The translations under genes were made by a program, and so were the position numbers. Below are positions 37,145 through 46,387 of a DNA stretch of 64,000 bases, in pieces. Position 1 is the stretch's first letter; each line of letters starts with the position of its first letter. The notes under the pieces are model-generated. The model searched no databases and had not been told where the DNA came from. It saw nothing but the letters and a program-made list of their open reading frames with translations. This DNA is from Myxococcus stipitatus DSM 14675 (GTDB taxonomy: Bacteria > Myxococcota > Myxococcia > Myxococcales > Myxococcaceae), in the NCBI RefSeq assembly GCF_000331735.1, contig NC_020126.1, forward strand, positions 9,613,501 to 9,677,500. The letters run 5' to 3'.

Positions 37145-37157
37145 GCCCCGGCTCCCC

Positions 37158-39020
37158 TCAGTCCCGGTAGCCGCGCGCCTGCAAGCGGAACAGGTGCGCG
37201 TAGCGCCCGTCCTTCGCCATCAGCGCGTCGTGGCTGCCCAGCTCGTCCACGCCGCCGTTGTGCAGCACCGCAATCTGGTCCGCCATCCGCACCGTGGAGA
37301 ACCGGTGCGAAATCACGATGGCAATCCGGTCCGCCGCCAGCGCCTGGAACCGCTCGAACAGCGCGTGCTCCGCCTCCGCGTCGATGCTCGCCGTCGGCTC
37401 GTCCAGGATCAGCACCTCCGCGTCGTCCCGCATGAACGCTCGCGCCACCGCCAGCTTCTGCCACTGCCCCGACGACAGCTCCTGCCCCTTCTCGAACCAC
37501 CCGCCCAGCATCGTGTCGTACTGGCCCGGCAGCGCCGCAATCACCCCGCTCGCCCCGCCCTGCTCCGCCGCCTTCTCGATGCGAGGGCGGTCCTCCAGCG
37601 CCGGCACGTGCCCCAGCCCGATGTTCTCCGCCACGTTGAACTGGTACCGCACGAAGTCCTGGAACACCGCGCCGAACCGGCCGCGCAAGTCGCCCACGTC
37701 CATGTCCCGGATGTCCACGCCGCCGTAGAGAATCGTCCCCTCCGTCGGCTCGTACAGCCGCAGGAGCAGCTTCACCAGCGTGCTCTTCCCCGCCCCGTTC
37801 TCCCCGACGAGCGCCAGCTTCTGTCCCGGCCGCAGCGTCAGCGACACATTCCGCAGCGCCCACGCCTCCTTCCCCGGATAGCGGAAGGACACCCCGCGCA
37901 GCTCGATGTCGTTCATCCGCCCGCGCGCGGGCGACTTCGCCGGCAACACCCGCGGCACCTCGTTGCCCGTCGGAATCTCCAGGTACGTGAAGAGATTGCT
38001 CATGAAGAGCGCGTCCTCGTACATGGACCCCACGCTCGTCAGAATCCCCTGGAACGCCGACTGCCCCTGACGGAACACCGCCAGGTACAGCACCATGTCG
38101 CCCACCGTGATGGCGCCGCTCGCCGCCCGGCCCGCGACAAAGACATAACACCCGTAGAAGGCCCCCAACGACAGCACCCCCAACCCCAGGCCCCACCCCA
38201 TCCGCTTGAAGGCCAGCGCCCGGTCCTCCGCGAAGAACTTCTTGAACAGCTCGCGGTAGCGCCCCAGCACCAGGTCCCCCAACCCGAAGAGCTTCACCTC
38301 CTTCACGTGGCTGTCCCGCGTGAGAATCCACTCCAGGTAGTTCAGCTTCCGCCCCTCGGGCGCGCGCCACGAGTACAGCCGGAAGCCCGCCATCGCCAGC
38401 CGCGCCTCCGCGATGAACGCGGGAATCGACGCGGCCACCAGCACCACCACGCTCCACGGCGACAGCGCCACCAGCAGCGCCGCGAAGGTCGACAGCGTGA
38501 TGCCATTGCGGACGATGGAGAACGCCTGCATCACCAGCGACAGCGGGCGGCTGCTCGCCTCGCGCCGCGCGTTCTGCATCTTGTCGTAGGTGTTCGAGTC
38601 CTCGAAGTGCTGGAGCTCCAGGTCCAGCGCCTTCTGGAGGATGCGCTCGTTGAGCACGTTGCCCAGGTTGGCGCGCAAGAGCTCCCGCGTCAGCATCAGC
38701 CCGCGCTCCACCACCGCGGAGCCCAGCATCAACGCGAACTCCAGCCCCACCCACCCGAAGACGCGCGAGCGCGCCTCCTCCGAGCCCTGCGCCGCGGCCA
38801 CCACCGCGTCGACAATCAGCTTCCCCACCCAGGCGATGGCCGCCGGCAACAGCGCCGCCACCAGCGTCAAGGCCCCCAGCACCACCGCGCCGCGGGGGCT
38901 GGCCTGCCAGAAGATGCGGAACGTCCCCGGCAGCTGCCGGAACAGGCTCCCGGCGCTCTTCAGCCGGTCCTTGAGGGAGGACTTCGCGGGGGTCGTGGAA
39001 TCAATCGGGGGAGGAGACAC
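37158..39020 (-). CDS. ABC transporter, fused permease and ATPase
   Basis: 620 residues. The N-terminal six-helix exporter domain starts near residue 40 (VLGALTLVAALLPAAIAWVGKLIV) and runs to about 340. The ATPase has Walker A GENGAGKST, signature LSSGQWQKLAVARAF, Walker B VLILDEPTASID and the H-loop SHRFSTV. It is a half-size exporter that would work as a dimer. The substrate is unknown; no processing or fusion protein genes are adjacent. Confidence 0.92.
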   Translation of the reverse strand: MSPPPIDSTTPAKSSLKDRLKSAGSLFRQLPGTFRIFWQASPRGAVVLGALTLVAALLPAAIAWVGKLIVDAVVAAAQGSEEARSRVFGWVGLEFALMLGSAVVERGLMLTRELLRANLGNVLNERILQKALDLELQHFEDSNTYDKMQNARREASSRPLSLVMQAFSIVRNGITLSTFAALLVALSPWSVVVLVAASIPAFIAEARLAMAGFRLYSWRAPEGRKLNYLEWILTRDSHVKEVKLFGLGDLVLGRYRELFKKFFAEDRALAFKRMGWGLGLGVLSLGAFYGCYVFVAGRAASGAITVGDMVLYLAVFRQGQSAFQGILTSVGSMYEDALFMSNLFTYLEIPTGNEVPRVLPAKSPARGRMNDIELRGVSFRYPGKEAWALRNVSLTLRPGQKLALVGENGAGKSTLVKLLLRLYEPTEGTILYGGVDIRDMDVGDLRGRFGAVFQDFVRYQFNVAENIGLGHVPALEDRPRIEKAAEQGGASGVIAALPGQYDTMLGGWFEKGQELSSGQWQKLAVARAFMRDDAEVLILDEPTASIDAEAEHALFERFQALAADRIAIVISHRFSTVRMADQIAVLHNGGVDELGSHDALMAKDGRYAHLFRLQARGYRD

Positions 39021-39065
39021 GCAAGCGCGTTCATAACGCGCCCGCCGCCCGCGCGCTCGTGCCCC

Positions 39066-39992
39066 TCACGACATCACCCGCGCCTCGTGCCGGGACACCA
39101 GCACGTCGCACGAGGAGCAGGCCAGCACCCGCTCCACCCATGAGTCCTCCGCCGTGGAGACCCTCATCCCCGGCACCACCACCAGGTCCGAGCCCAGCTC
39201 CAGCGCCTGCGCCAGGATGTTCTCGCCCGGCTCTCCCTCACGCAGCCGGGCCGCCACCTCGCGCCCCGTCTCCCGGTACGGGGCCAGGAACCGGGCGAGC
39301 GCCACCCGCGCGGCATCCTCCCGCTCCCGCCTCAGCACCAGGAACGCCTCCGGGGGGGCGCCCCGTGCCCGCAGGCGGGCCTCCTCCTCGCGCGTGTCCA
39401 CCACGTGCACCACCTCCACCGGCGTCAGCGGGCACAGCCTCAGCGTCAGCTCCAGCGCCCTGCGGGACTCGCGCGAGAAGTCCACCGCCACCAGCGGGTT
39501 CGCATACGTGCGCGCCGGATGCGGCACCACCGCCAGCACCGACGTGTCCAGCCCCCGCACCAGCCGCCGCACCCGCGAGCCCTCCCCCAGCGCCCGCCGC
39601 GAGGACGCGCCGCTCACGCCTCCCAGCACCACCAGCTCCGTGCCCTGCTCTCGCGCCACCTCCTCCACTACGTCCACCACCTCGCCCCGGCACAGCGATT
39701 CGTGCACCGTCACGTCCGGCCGGTGCCGCAGCCGGCGGCACACCGCGCCCACCGCCCGGCGCAGACACCGCTCCGCCCCCATGACGCCCTTGGGCGAGCC
39801 TCCAGGCCCCGCATGCAGCACGGTGAAGGTCGCCCCCAGCCCCAACGGCAGGCGCAGCGCACGCGCCAGCGCGAGCTCCGAGCGCAGCGAGAAGTCCGTC
39901 GCCACCACCAGGCGCGTGAGCCCTCGGGGGCCTCGGAACGTCCCGGGTGACAACAATGGAATGTCCAAACGGGTCAGCTCACGCTGCCTCAT
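39066..39992 (-). CDS. Tandem universal stress protein
   Basis: 308 residues from ATG 39992 after AGGAGGG. Two UspA folds are seen: RLVVATDFSLRSELALARALR to TSVLAVVPHP, and NPLVAVDFSRESRRALELTLR to DVLVSRHEARV. The first domain has the ATP-binding G-2x-G-9x-G(S) motif (GVSGASSRRALGEGS), so this half probably binds ATP; the second is degenerate. It is a cytoplasmic stress protein. It precedes the ABC transporter gene by 45 bp on the same strand. Confidence 0.9.
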   Translation of the reverse strand: MRQRELTRLDIPLLSPGTFRGPRGLTRLVVATDFSLRSELALARALRLPLGLGATFTVLHAGPGGSPKGVMGAERCLRRAVGAVCRRLRHRPDVTVHESLCRGEVVDVVEEVAREQGTELVVLGGVSGASSRRALGEGSRVRRLVRGLDTSVLAVVPHPARTYANPLVAVDFSRESRRALELTLRLCPLTPVEVVHVVDTREEEARLRARGAPPEAFLVLRREREDAARVALARFLAPYRETGREVAARLREGEPGENILAQALELGSDLVVVPGMRVSTAEDSWVERVLACSSCDVLVSRHEARVMS

Positions 39993-40586
39993 CGCGAGAC
40001 CCTCCTTTCCTCTGTCCTCACGCCTCGGGCGCCAGCACCTCGGGGCGATGCACCGCCCACCTCGCGTGCTGGACTCGAGCCGGACAGCCAGTGCTCTCCG
40101 GTCCGCCGCCTCGTTCGCGGCGAGCCCCCAGGCCCTCACCTCGAAGATTCAGGCCGACGCGCCGCGATGCCACTGGCGCCCCGGGGACGCCGTGTGCTCG
40201 AGCGGACGAGAGGGCCCTCCTGTCCACACCCGCCTGCTTCACCCGACTCAGACTCGAGTGAGGGTGAAGCCAGACACCTTGCATGGATGGGATTCAAACA
40301 GGGCGCGGGGGGACGAGGACCCGAGCCCCCGCTGTGCGCGAGGCCGAGAGCCTCGTCTCGCCGCCGACGGCCTCCCTGAAAAAACTCCAGGCTCCGGTCC
40401 ACGGCGTCGCGGATGACTCACGCGCCCAGGCTTCCCGACATGGCGATTGGCCTGCTTGGCTCGTCCGAGGAGCAACAGAGCGCCTCCCGCACGTTGGATG
40501 AATCGCGGCCAGCGCTTTGCAGAAGGGAGCGGCGACAGCGCGGTAGGTGGCGGGATGGACGGGCGGCTGAAAAAGGGGGCGGGCCA
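39993..40586. other. 594-bp gap without recognised gene
   Basis: The interval holds the promoter of the universal stress protein gene at its left end. Open frames on both strands here have random composition. A GGATTCAAAC word near 40290 hints at a tRNA T-loop, but no cloverleaf can be built. No repeat or terminator was seen. Confidence 0.45.
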
Positions 40587-40745
40587 ATGCGCGGGGTCAT
40601 CACCGGAAGAGAGGTGGTCACCAACCTGGGTCTCATCTATCGAGAGTTCGGCGCGGGGTGTGTCCTGCGCTGCTTGTGGGTGATGCTCAGTGGGAAGACC
40701 ACGACGTTCCTCGAGGTGGCATGTCCACCCGAGGTGAAGCGCTAG
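40587..40745 (+). CDS. Possible small hydrophobic protein
   Basis: 52 residues from ATG 40587, preceded by AGGGGGCGGG. The sequence has a coherent core (REVVTNLGLIYREFGAGCVL) and a hydrophobic LRCLWVMLSG. The composition is unlike the random frames around it, and the frame ends 65 bp before the convergent CsbD gene. No family was recognised, and support is limited to composition and ribosome site. Confidence 0.4.
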   Translation: MRGVITGREVVTNLGLIYREFGAGCVLRCLWVMLSGKTTTFLEVACPPEVKR

Positions 40746-40810
40746 AACGCGAGGAACGGCCCCGCGCCGCGATGCGACGCGCCGGCCGTCCCCCTTGCGT
40801 CCTGAAGGTG

Positions 40811-41002
40811 CTACGGCTCATCGCGGCGCGCGCGGGCGTCATCCACGGCGTCGCGGACCGCGCGCTTGGCGTCCTCGACCTTCTCCTTCGCCTCGCCCTT
40901 GGCCCGGTCCACCTTGCCCTCGGCCTCCAGCGAGCGGTCTCCGGTGACGGCGCCGACGACTTCCTTGAGCTTGCCCTTGGCCTTGTCCAGCAACTCGCCC
41001 AT
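40811..41002 (-). CDS. CsbD-family stress protein
   Basis: 63 residues, starting MGELLDKAKGKLKEVVGAVT, with AGGAGG upstream. The CsbD pattern is present (GKLKEVVGAVTGDRSLEAEGKVDRAKG, then KEKVEDAKRAV). It is a small, charged, helical, hydrophilin-like protein induced by general stress in many bacteria; its biochemical role is not known. Confidence 0.92.
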   Translation of the reverse strand: MGELLDKAKGKLKEVVGAVTGDRSLEAEGKVDRAKGEAKEKVEDAKRAVRDAVDDARARRDEP

Positions 41003-41136
41003 GACGTGCCTCCTGATGGCTGTGCGCTCGTGAAGCGCTGTCGTGGCGTGAGGTTGGGCATGGCCCCCGGGACGCGCAGGCGCGGCGAGGCCGCCTGCCC
41101 GCCCGGGGAGCCTCGGGCTGTCACTCGCGTGCCGGC

Positions 41137-42531
41137 TCAGGGAACGCCGCGGCGACCCTGCGCGCGTCCGGCGAAGATCCAGTGGTCCACGGCCGCCGCG
41201 TAGTTGCGCGGACCGTAGGCCGCCGCCACGTCCGGGTTGGCGCCCAGGTAGTAGGCCGCGTCGAACTCCGCGGAGCCTCGGCGGCCCTCGTAGATGCCCG
41301 CCGTGCGCCAGTGGTTGAGCGCCGCCGCGTAATTGTTGCCGAACGCGGCGCGCAGGTCCGCGTGGTAGGCCAGGTAGTAGCCCACGTCGAACTCACGCGA
41401 GCCTCGGCGGCCCTCGTTGATGCCGCTGCCCAGCCAGTGGTCCCTGGCCGCGCGGTAGTTGGTGGCGCCGAAGGCCGCGCGCAGGTCGGCGTAGATGGAC
41501 AGGTAGTAGGGCGCGTCGAAGTGCGTCGAGGAGCGGCGCGCCTCGGTGATGCCATTGGCTTCCCAGTGGTTGCGGGCCGCAGTGTAGCCCGTGGGGCCGA
41601 AGGCCGCGAGCAGGTCCGGGTTGTTGTTCAGGTAGAAGGCCGCGTCGAAGTGCGCGTCCGCCAGCGCCCCGTACAGCGCGGTGGCCCCCGCCAGGTCCGT
41701 CGCGGTGATGTTCAAGTCTCCGCGGTTGCTGCCCCGGCACTGCGGGTAGTGCATCACCGAGGCGGCGTCGTAGCCCGTCAGCGCGCGCCAGTTGTTGTCC
41801 TCGAAGCACGTCGCGGCCTCGGGCCGGGTGTGCTCGTGGCGGAAGCCCAGCGTGTGGCCCAGCTCGTGGCGGAGGATGCCCGCCAGCGTCCACACGCCCG
41901 TGTTGCCGAACGATGAGCTGTCGATGAGCACGTTGCGCTGCGCGCGCCCGTAGTTGGGGAAGAAGGCGCGGGCCAGATAGCCCTGCCCGCTCACGGGGTT
42001 CACGTCGAAGAGGACGTTGTTGTTCGCGGCGGTGCAGTTGCCGTCCTGGTCGCTGCGATGCAGGAAGTGCACGTTGACCGCCTGCCACGCCGCGGCCGCC
42101 TGGGCCATGGCCGTCACCACGCGCGCGTAGTTGCCACCGAACGCCGTGCTCACGCAGTACGGCAGATAGCGCTGCTGCGTGTACGTCCACCGGTCATCCC
42201 GACCCGACACCGTGTTGACGATGAGCGGCGCGCGGCTCGTGCCCAGCGACTCCTCGGAGTCCGGGCCGCGCTGCCGGCGCTCGTACTCCTCCCGCAGCCC
42301 CGCCTCGCCGCCGAGCACGGGGATGTCTCCATCCACCACGTAGATGCCCGTGTCCTGCTCCAGCCACGCCTTGGCGCGGAACTCCTCGAACGTCTCCGCG
42401 CGCACCGGCGCGTTCGCCTCCGGCGATGGCTCCTGCGCCTCCACGCCACACCCCACCGCCGACAACGACATCACGCCCACGGCCCACAACAGGCCCGTGC
42501 GTCGTGGAAAACCACTAGAAGACTGTCGCAT
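41137..42531 (-). CDS. M57-type zinc metalloprotease lipoprotein with C-terminal repeats
   Basis: 464 residues. The signal ends in LSAVGC, a lipobox. Residues 110-290 are the metzincin domain with the zinc site HELGHTLGFRHEH at about 222-234 and a Met-turn SVMHYPQC. Four imperfect repeats of about 43 residues follow (FDAAFYLNNNPDLLAAFG, FDAPYYLSIYADLRAAFG, FDVGYYLAYHADLRAAFG, FDAAYYLGANPDVAAAYG), each with a N/DHW-x(3)-G-x(4)-RR end. The repeats resemble binding modules seen in serralysin-like and cadherin-type proteins. It is surface or secreted; substrate unknown. It has its own promoter, divergent from the chemoreceptor. Confidence 0.88.
   Translation of the reverse strand: MRQSSSGFPRRTGLLWAVGVMSLSAVGCGVEAQEPSPEANAPVRAETFEEFRAKAWLEQDTGIYVVDGDIPVLGGEAGLREEYERRQRGPDSEESLGTSRAPLIVNTVSGRDDRWTYTQQRYLPYCVSTAFGGNYARVVTAMAQAAAAWQAVNVHFLHRSDQDGNCTAANNNVLFDVNPVSGQGYLARAFFPNYGRAQRNVLIDSSSFGNTGVWTLAGILRHELGHTLGFRHEHTRPEAATCFEDNNWRALTGYDAASVMHYPQCRGSNRGDLNITATDLAGATALYGALADAHFDAAFYLNNNPDLLAAFGPTGYTAARNHWEANGITEARRSSTHFDAPYYLSIYADLRAAFGATNYRAARDHWLGSGINEGRRGSREFDVGYYLAYHADLRAAFGNNYAAALNHWRTAGIYEGRRGSAEFDAAYYLGANPDVAAAYGPRNYAAAVDHWIFAGRAQGRRGVP
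41146..41662 (-). repeat. Four tandem protein repeats (about 129 bp each)
   Basis: The C-terminal quarter of the metalloprotease gene is built from four units of about 43 codons, each starting FD-x2-(F/Y)YL and ending with RR. DNA identity is partial, so the units are old duplications. Confidence 0.75.
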
Positions 42532-42835
42532 CGATGTCCTCGCTTGTGTCTGTGGGAGAGCCCGCGGCTCCCCAGGTCCGCGTTGGCGGAGAGCGGCCCA
42601 CGCCGGGCGCCTCGCTCAACGCCCGCAGCAAGCCAGAGGCGCGACACCCGCTCCAGAACCAGACGGGTATTTCATGAATAGCAAGACTAAAAAGAACAAC
42701 CCATTGGCGGGAGAAGCAGGGGTTAAGAGAGGGCGTCCGGCTGGAATCATCCTCCACCGCTGCAACCCGACATTGACGTAGAGGGCTCTGGCCCGCAGGC
42801 TCGGGTCACTGCCACCCCGGAGTCACCGCTTCCCG
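42532..42835. other. 304-bp divergent promoter region
   Basis: It lies between the M57 protease gene (left) and the chemoreceptor gene (right). A stretch at 42670-42720 is clearly AT-richer (AATAGCAAGACTAAAAAG) and is the likely promoter core. No gene was seen. Confidence 0.5.
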
Positions 42836-44611
42836 ATGTCCACTCCTCCGCTTCCGACCTCTGGCGCGCTGTTCTGGCGGATGTACCTGCTGCGGTCACT
42901 CATCACGACGGTGGGTTTCTGTCCGGCCCTCTACGTGGACATGCAATTGCTGTCACTGGAGGGGCCGCACGCGATGCGCATCCTCCTGGGGGTCATCACG
43001 CCCCTGGTGTTGGGGTTGTGCGCGGTGGCGCAGCCGGTGGTTGTGATTCCATGGCTCTTGAAGCGGGCCATGGCCTCGCAGGGGCAGGAGCGCGTGGAGC
43101 GGTTGATCCGCATCCCGTTCAAGCTCGCGTTCGTGGAGTCGATGTTCTCGTGGTTCCTGGGCGGGGTGCTGTTCAACGGCGGTGTGGCGCTGCTGCTGGA
43201 CCGCCCGCTGTCGGTGGTGCCGGTGGGCGTGGCGGTGTCGGTGAGCGCGGGTCTGTTCACCAGCCCCCTGCTCTACATGCTCTACGAGCAGATGCTGATG
43301 CCCACGGTGCTGGACGCCTACCGTCGCGCGCCGAGCGCCCGTCCCGCGGGAGCGGGCTTCGCGCCCCGGCAGCTGTGGCTCCTGCCCGCCACCGTCGTGT
43401 CCGCGCTGCTCGTCACCTGTCTGACGAGCATCGTCACGTTGAACCTGCGGCTGGAGCGGGAGCTGGCGGCGCTGGCGACGGACATCGAGGTCAGCGGGGC
43501 CACGGCGTCCGCCGACCGCGTGCGCGCCACGGTGGCGCCGCTGCAGCGGGACCTGGTGCTGCCCGTGGTGATGTTCGCGGGCTACGCGGCGCTGGGCTCC
43601 ATCCTCACCGCGGCGTGGGCCGCGCGGCGGCTGGCGAAGGGCTCGCGCGCGGTGGGTGAGTCGCTGGAGGCGCTGGTGGAGGGCCGCGCCGCGCCGCCGC
43701 GCTGGGTGTCCACGGACGAGCTGGGCGACCTGGCCGCGACGACGTGGCAGCTGTATCAGCGTCTGCAAGAGCTGCCGCGCTCCCTGAGCTCGTCGGCCGG
43801 AGACCTGGCGCAGGCGGGCACGCGGCTGTCGGAGGCGAGCAACCAGCAGAACCAGACGCTGTCGCGGCAGGCCGCGGCGCTGCACCAGGCGCGCGCCACC
43901 GCGCAGGAGATCCAGCAGGCGTCCCACGTGGCGGCCTCGCGCGCCACCAGCATCCTCCAGGTCGCCGAGCGCGCCGCGTCCGTGGGCCGGCTGGGCGAGG
44001 AGTCCCTGCTCGGCACGGAGAAGGGCCTCGCCTCCATCCGGGACATCGCCGCCGGACTGCACGAGCAGATGCAGGACCTGGAGCGGCGCGCCCGCGAGGT
44101 GGGCCGCGTGTCGGAGGTCGTCAAGGCGCTGGCGGACCAGTCGCACATGCTGGCCATCAACGCGGCCATCGAGGCCACGCGCGCCGGCGAGCACGGCAAG
44201 GGCTTTGGCGTGGTGGCGCGGCAGATGCGCGAGCTGGCGGACCAGTCCGTCCAGGCCACCAACCAGGTGCGCGGGCTCTTGGAGACGATGGCAGCCGCCG
44301 CCACGGAGGCGACGGAGATGACGGACCGGGGCACCGCGGGCGTGGAGACCGCGCTGCAGCCCCTGCGCACCAGCGGCGAGCGGCTGCGAGAGCTGGCCGC
44401 CTTGTCCCGCGAGTCCTCGTCCGCGGTGCGGCAGATCGCGGAGGCCGTGGCCCAGCAGCACCAGGGCGTGGACCAGCTCTTCGCCGCCGTGCGCGAGCTG
44501 GACGAGCTGACGACGGACACCCTGCGCCACCTGGACACCACCCAGCAGGCCGCCACCGCCGTCACCCAGGCCACGGGACAGGTGGCCCAGCTCGCCCAGC
44601 GCTACGTCTGA
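42836..44611 (+). CDS. Polytopic methyl-accepting chemotaxis protein
   Basis: 591 residues. The N-terminal half has about six hydrophobic segments (LLRSLITTVGFCPALYVDM, MRILLGVITPLVLGLCAVA, FVESMFSWFLGGVLFNGGVALLL, then three more to about residue 255), with little periplasmic domain. A HAMP-like section is followed by a long coiled-coil signalling domain with the tip DQSHMLAINAAIEATRAGEHGKGFGVVARQMRELADQS. This is a sensor of a membrane or internal signal rather than a classical ligand-binding receptor. No che genes are next to it. Confidence 0.9.
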   Translation: MSTPPLPTSGALFWRMYLLRSLITTVGFCPALYVDMQLLSLEGPHAMRILLGVITPLVLGLCAVAQPVVVIPWLLKRAMASQGQERVERLIRIPFKLAFVESMFSWFLGGVLFNGGVALLLDRPLSVVPVGVAVSVSAGLFTSPLLYMLYEQMLMPTVLDAYRRAPSARPAGAGFAPRQLWLLPATVVSALLVTCLTSIVTLNLRLERELAALATDIEVSGATASADRVRATVAPLQRDLVLPVVMFAGYAALGSILTAAWAARRLAKGSRAVGESLEALVEGRAAPPRWVSTDELGDLAATTWQLYQRLQELPRSLSSSAGDLAQAGTRLSEASNQQNQTLSRQAAALHQARATAQEIQQASHVAASRATSILQVAERAASVGRLGEESLLGTEKGLASIRDIAAGLHEQMQDLERRAREVGRVSEVVKALADQSHMLAINAAIEATRAGEHGKGFGVVARQMRELADQSVQATNQVRGLLETMAAAATEATEMTDRGTAGVETALQPLRTSGERLRELAALSRESSSAVRQIAEAVAQQHQGVDQLFAAVRELDELTTDTLRHLDTTQQAATAVTQATGQVAQLAQRYV

Positions 44612-44696
44612 GCGGCATCGAGGCCTCACCCCGCCGCATGCGCCGGGCGAGGTGCTCCAGCAGCCTCGCGGCCCTCCGGTCCGAGGCCTTGGGGTC

Positions 44697-46283
44697 TCAC
44701 CCCGCCGCGCGTGCCCGAGGCTCCTCCGCGAGGGCCGCGTCGTCCTCCAGCGGCGGTACGTAGGGCCAGCCCGGCAGAGGCCCCTGGCCCGCCTCGCGCG
44801 TGAGGTAGTCCGCGGCGATGTTCGCGCTCTCCATGATGGTCAGCAGGCCACTTCCGGGATGCGTGCCGCCGCCCACCCAGTACAGCCCCTGCACGTCCGG
44901 GCTCTTCACGCGGGGCCGCAGCGGGCCCAGCTGCATCCACGTGTGTGAGAGATTGAAGACGGCGCCCCGGAACACGTTGAAGTCATCCCGCCAGGTCTCC
45001 GCCGTGAAGTAGCGCTCCTCGCGGATGTGCTCGCGCACGCCCTTCAGCCCCACCTTCGCGAGCATGTCTGGAATGCGCTCGCGCAGCGTGGCCTGTGTCT
45101 TCGCCCAGTCCACGGGCCGCGCCGTGTTCGGCGTGGGGACGAGCACGTAGAGCGTGGAGTGTCCCGAGGGCGCGCCGGACGGGTCCGTCACGCCGGGGTT
45201 GCACACGTAGAAGGGCGGGTCGTCGACGTCGACGTGCCGGTCCTCCAGCGCGTCCTTGTCCGTGCGCTTCGCCGCCTCCGAGAGGTAGATGAGGTGGTGC
45301 GGCAGCGCGTCGTAGCGGGTGTCCAGCCCGTAGTACGCCATGAAGGTGCTGCACGAATACTTCGCCCGCTCGAGCGCGGCGTCCGTCAGCCGCGAGCCCT
45401 CTCGAGCATCGGCGGGGACGAGCTTCGTCGCCGCGTAGGGCAGGTCCGCGTTCATCACGACGGCGTCCGCGTCCAGCACCTCGCCGCCCACCAGCGTCAC
45501 GCCCACCGCGCGGCCCGCCTCCACGCGCACGCGCTCCACCGGCGCGCCCAGGCGGAAGGTGGCGCCCAGGTCCTGGGCACAGCGCATCATCCCTCGTGCC
45601 AGCGCGCGGAAGCCGCCCTCCACGTGCCACACCCCGAAGGCCAGCTCCAGGAACGGAATCACGCTGAACACCGACGAGCACGTCGTCGGGTGCAGGCCCA
45701 GGTACTTGGACGGATACGCCAGCGCGTACGTCAGCCGGTCATCGTGGAAGAACGAGTCCAGGTGTCGGTACAGCGTCTGCCAGGGCTTGAAGCGCAGCGT
45801 GGGCGCGAGCCGCCAGGGCGCGTAGTACCCGAGGCTCCCCGCGTGCGTGCAGATGAACTTCTCGTACGCCACGCCGTACTTCTCGCGCCCCTCCGCCAGC
45901 CACCGGCGCAGCGCCTCCACCTGGGAAGGCCCGAAGCGGGAGACCTCCGCCTCCATGCGCGCCGCGTGACGGCTGGTGTCCAGGTGCGTCCCATCCCAGA
46001 AGTGCACCCGCGTGTTGACGTCCAGGGGGACCAGCTTCGCGTAGTCCTCCAGCCGCCGGCCCGCCCGCTCGAAGATGCGCTCCAGGACGCCGGGGAGCTG
46101 GAGGATGGAGGGGCCGGTGTCCAGCGCGTACTCGCCCGAGGCCCCCAGCGTCAGGCCCTTCATCCGCCCGCCGGGCACCGGGTCCTTCTCCACCACGGTG
46201 ACGCGGAAGCCCTGCCCCGCCAGGTTGATGGCGGCGGACAGACCTCCCGGCCCTGCTCCCACGACGATGACGTGACGCACCAT
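44697..46283 (-). CDS. crtI: Phytoene-desaturase-type carotenoid oxidoreductase (CrtI family)
   Basis: 528 residues from ATG 46283 (or four codons upstream). The N-terminus has the FAD-binding HVIVVGAGPGGLSAAINLAG, followed by VVEKDPVPGGRM. The C-terminal CrtI block is LYWVGGGTHPGSGLLTIMESA. Such flavoenzymes desaturate phytoene to coloured carotenoids at the membrane. In Myxococcus xanthus one of two phytoene desaturases (CrtIb/CarC) lies apart from the main car cluster and is light-induced; this stand-alone copy may be its counterpart. It is divergent, by 104 bp, from a histidine kinase gene. Confidence 0.85.
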   Translation of the reverse strand: MVRHVIVVGAGPGGLSAAINLAGQGFRVTVVEKDPVPGGRMKGLTLGASGEYALDTGPSILQLPGVLERIFERAGRRLEDYAKLVPLDVNTRVHFWDGTHLDTSRHAARMEAEVSRFGPSQVEALRRWLAEGREKYGVAYEKFICTHAGSLGYYAPWRLAPTLRFKPWQTLYRHLDSFFHDDRLTYALAYPSKYLGLHPTTCSSVFSVIPFLELAFGVWHVEGGFRALARGMMRCAQDLGATFRLGAPVERVRVEAGRAVGVTLVGGEVLDADAVVMNADLPYAATKLVPADAREGSRLTDAALERAKYSCSTFMAYYGLDTRYDALPHHLIYLSEAAKRTDKDALEDRHVDVDDPPFYVCNPGVTDPSGAPSGHSTLYVLVPTPNTARPVDWAKTQATLRERIPDMLAKVGLKGVREHIREERYFTAETWRDDFNVFRGAVFNLSHTWMQLGPLRPRVKSPDVQGLYWVGGGTHPGSGLLTIMESANIAADYLTREAGQGPLPGWPYVPPLEDDAALAEEPRARAAG

Positions 46284-46387
46284 GGTCCCCAGCATGCCCG
46301 AGCCAGCAGCCGTTGCAGTGTTCGACTCGCGAACGGGCGAGCGGGGATTGTGTTTCAGCCCCGCGCGTTTCACCTGGAGGACACGCC

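Noticed and set aside
40280..40320. tRNA-like word GGATTCAAAC
   Set aside because: No paired T stem, acceptor stem or anticodon arm can be formed around it on either strand.
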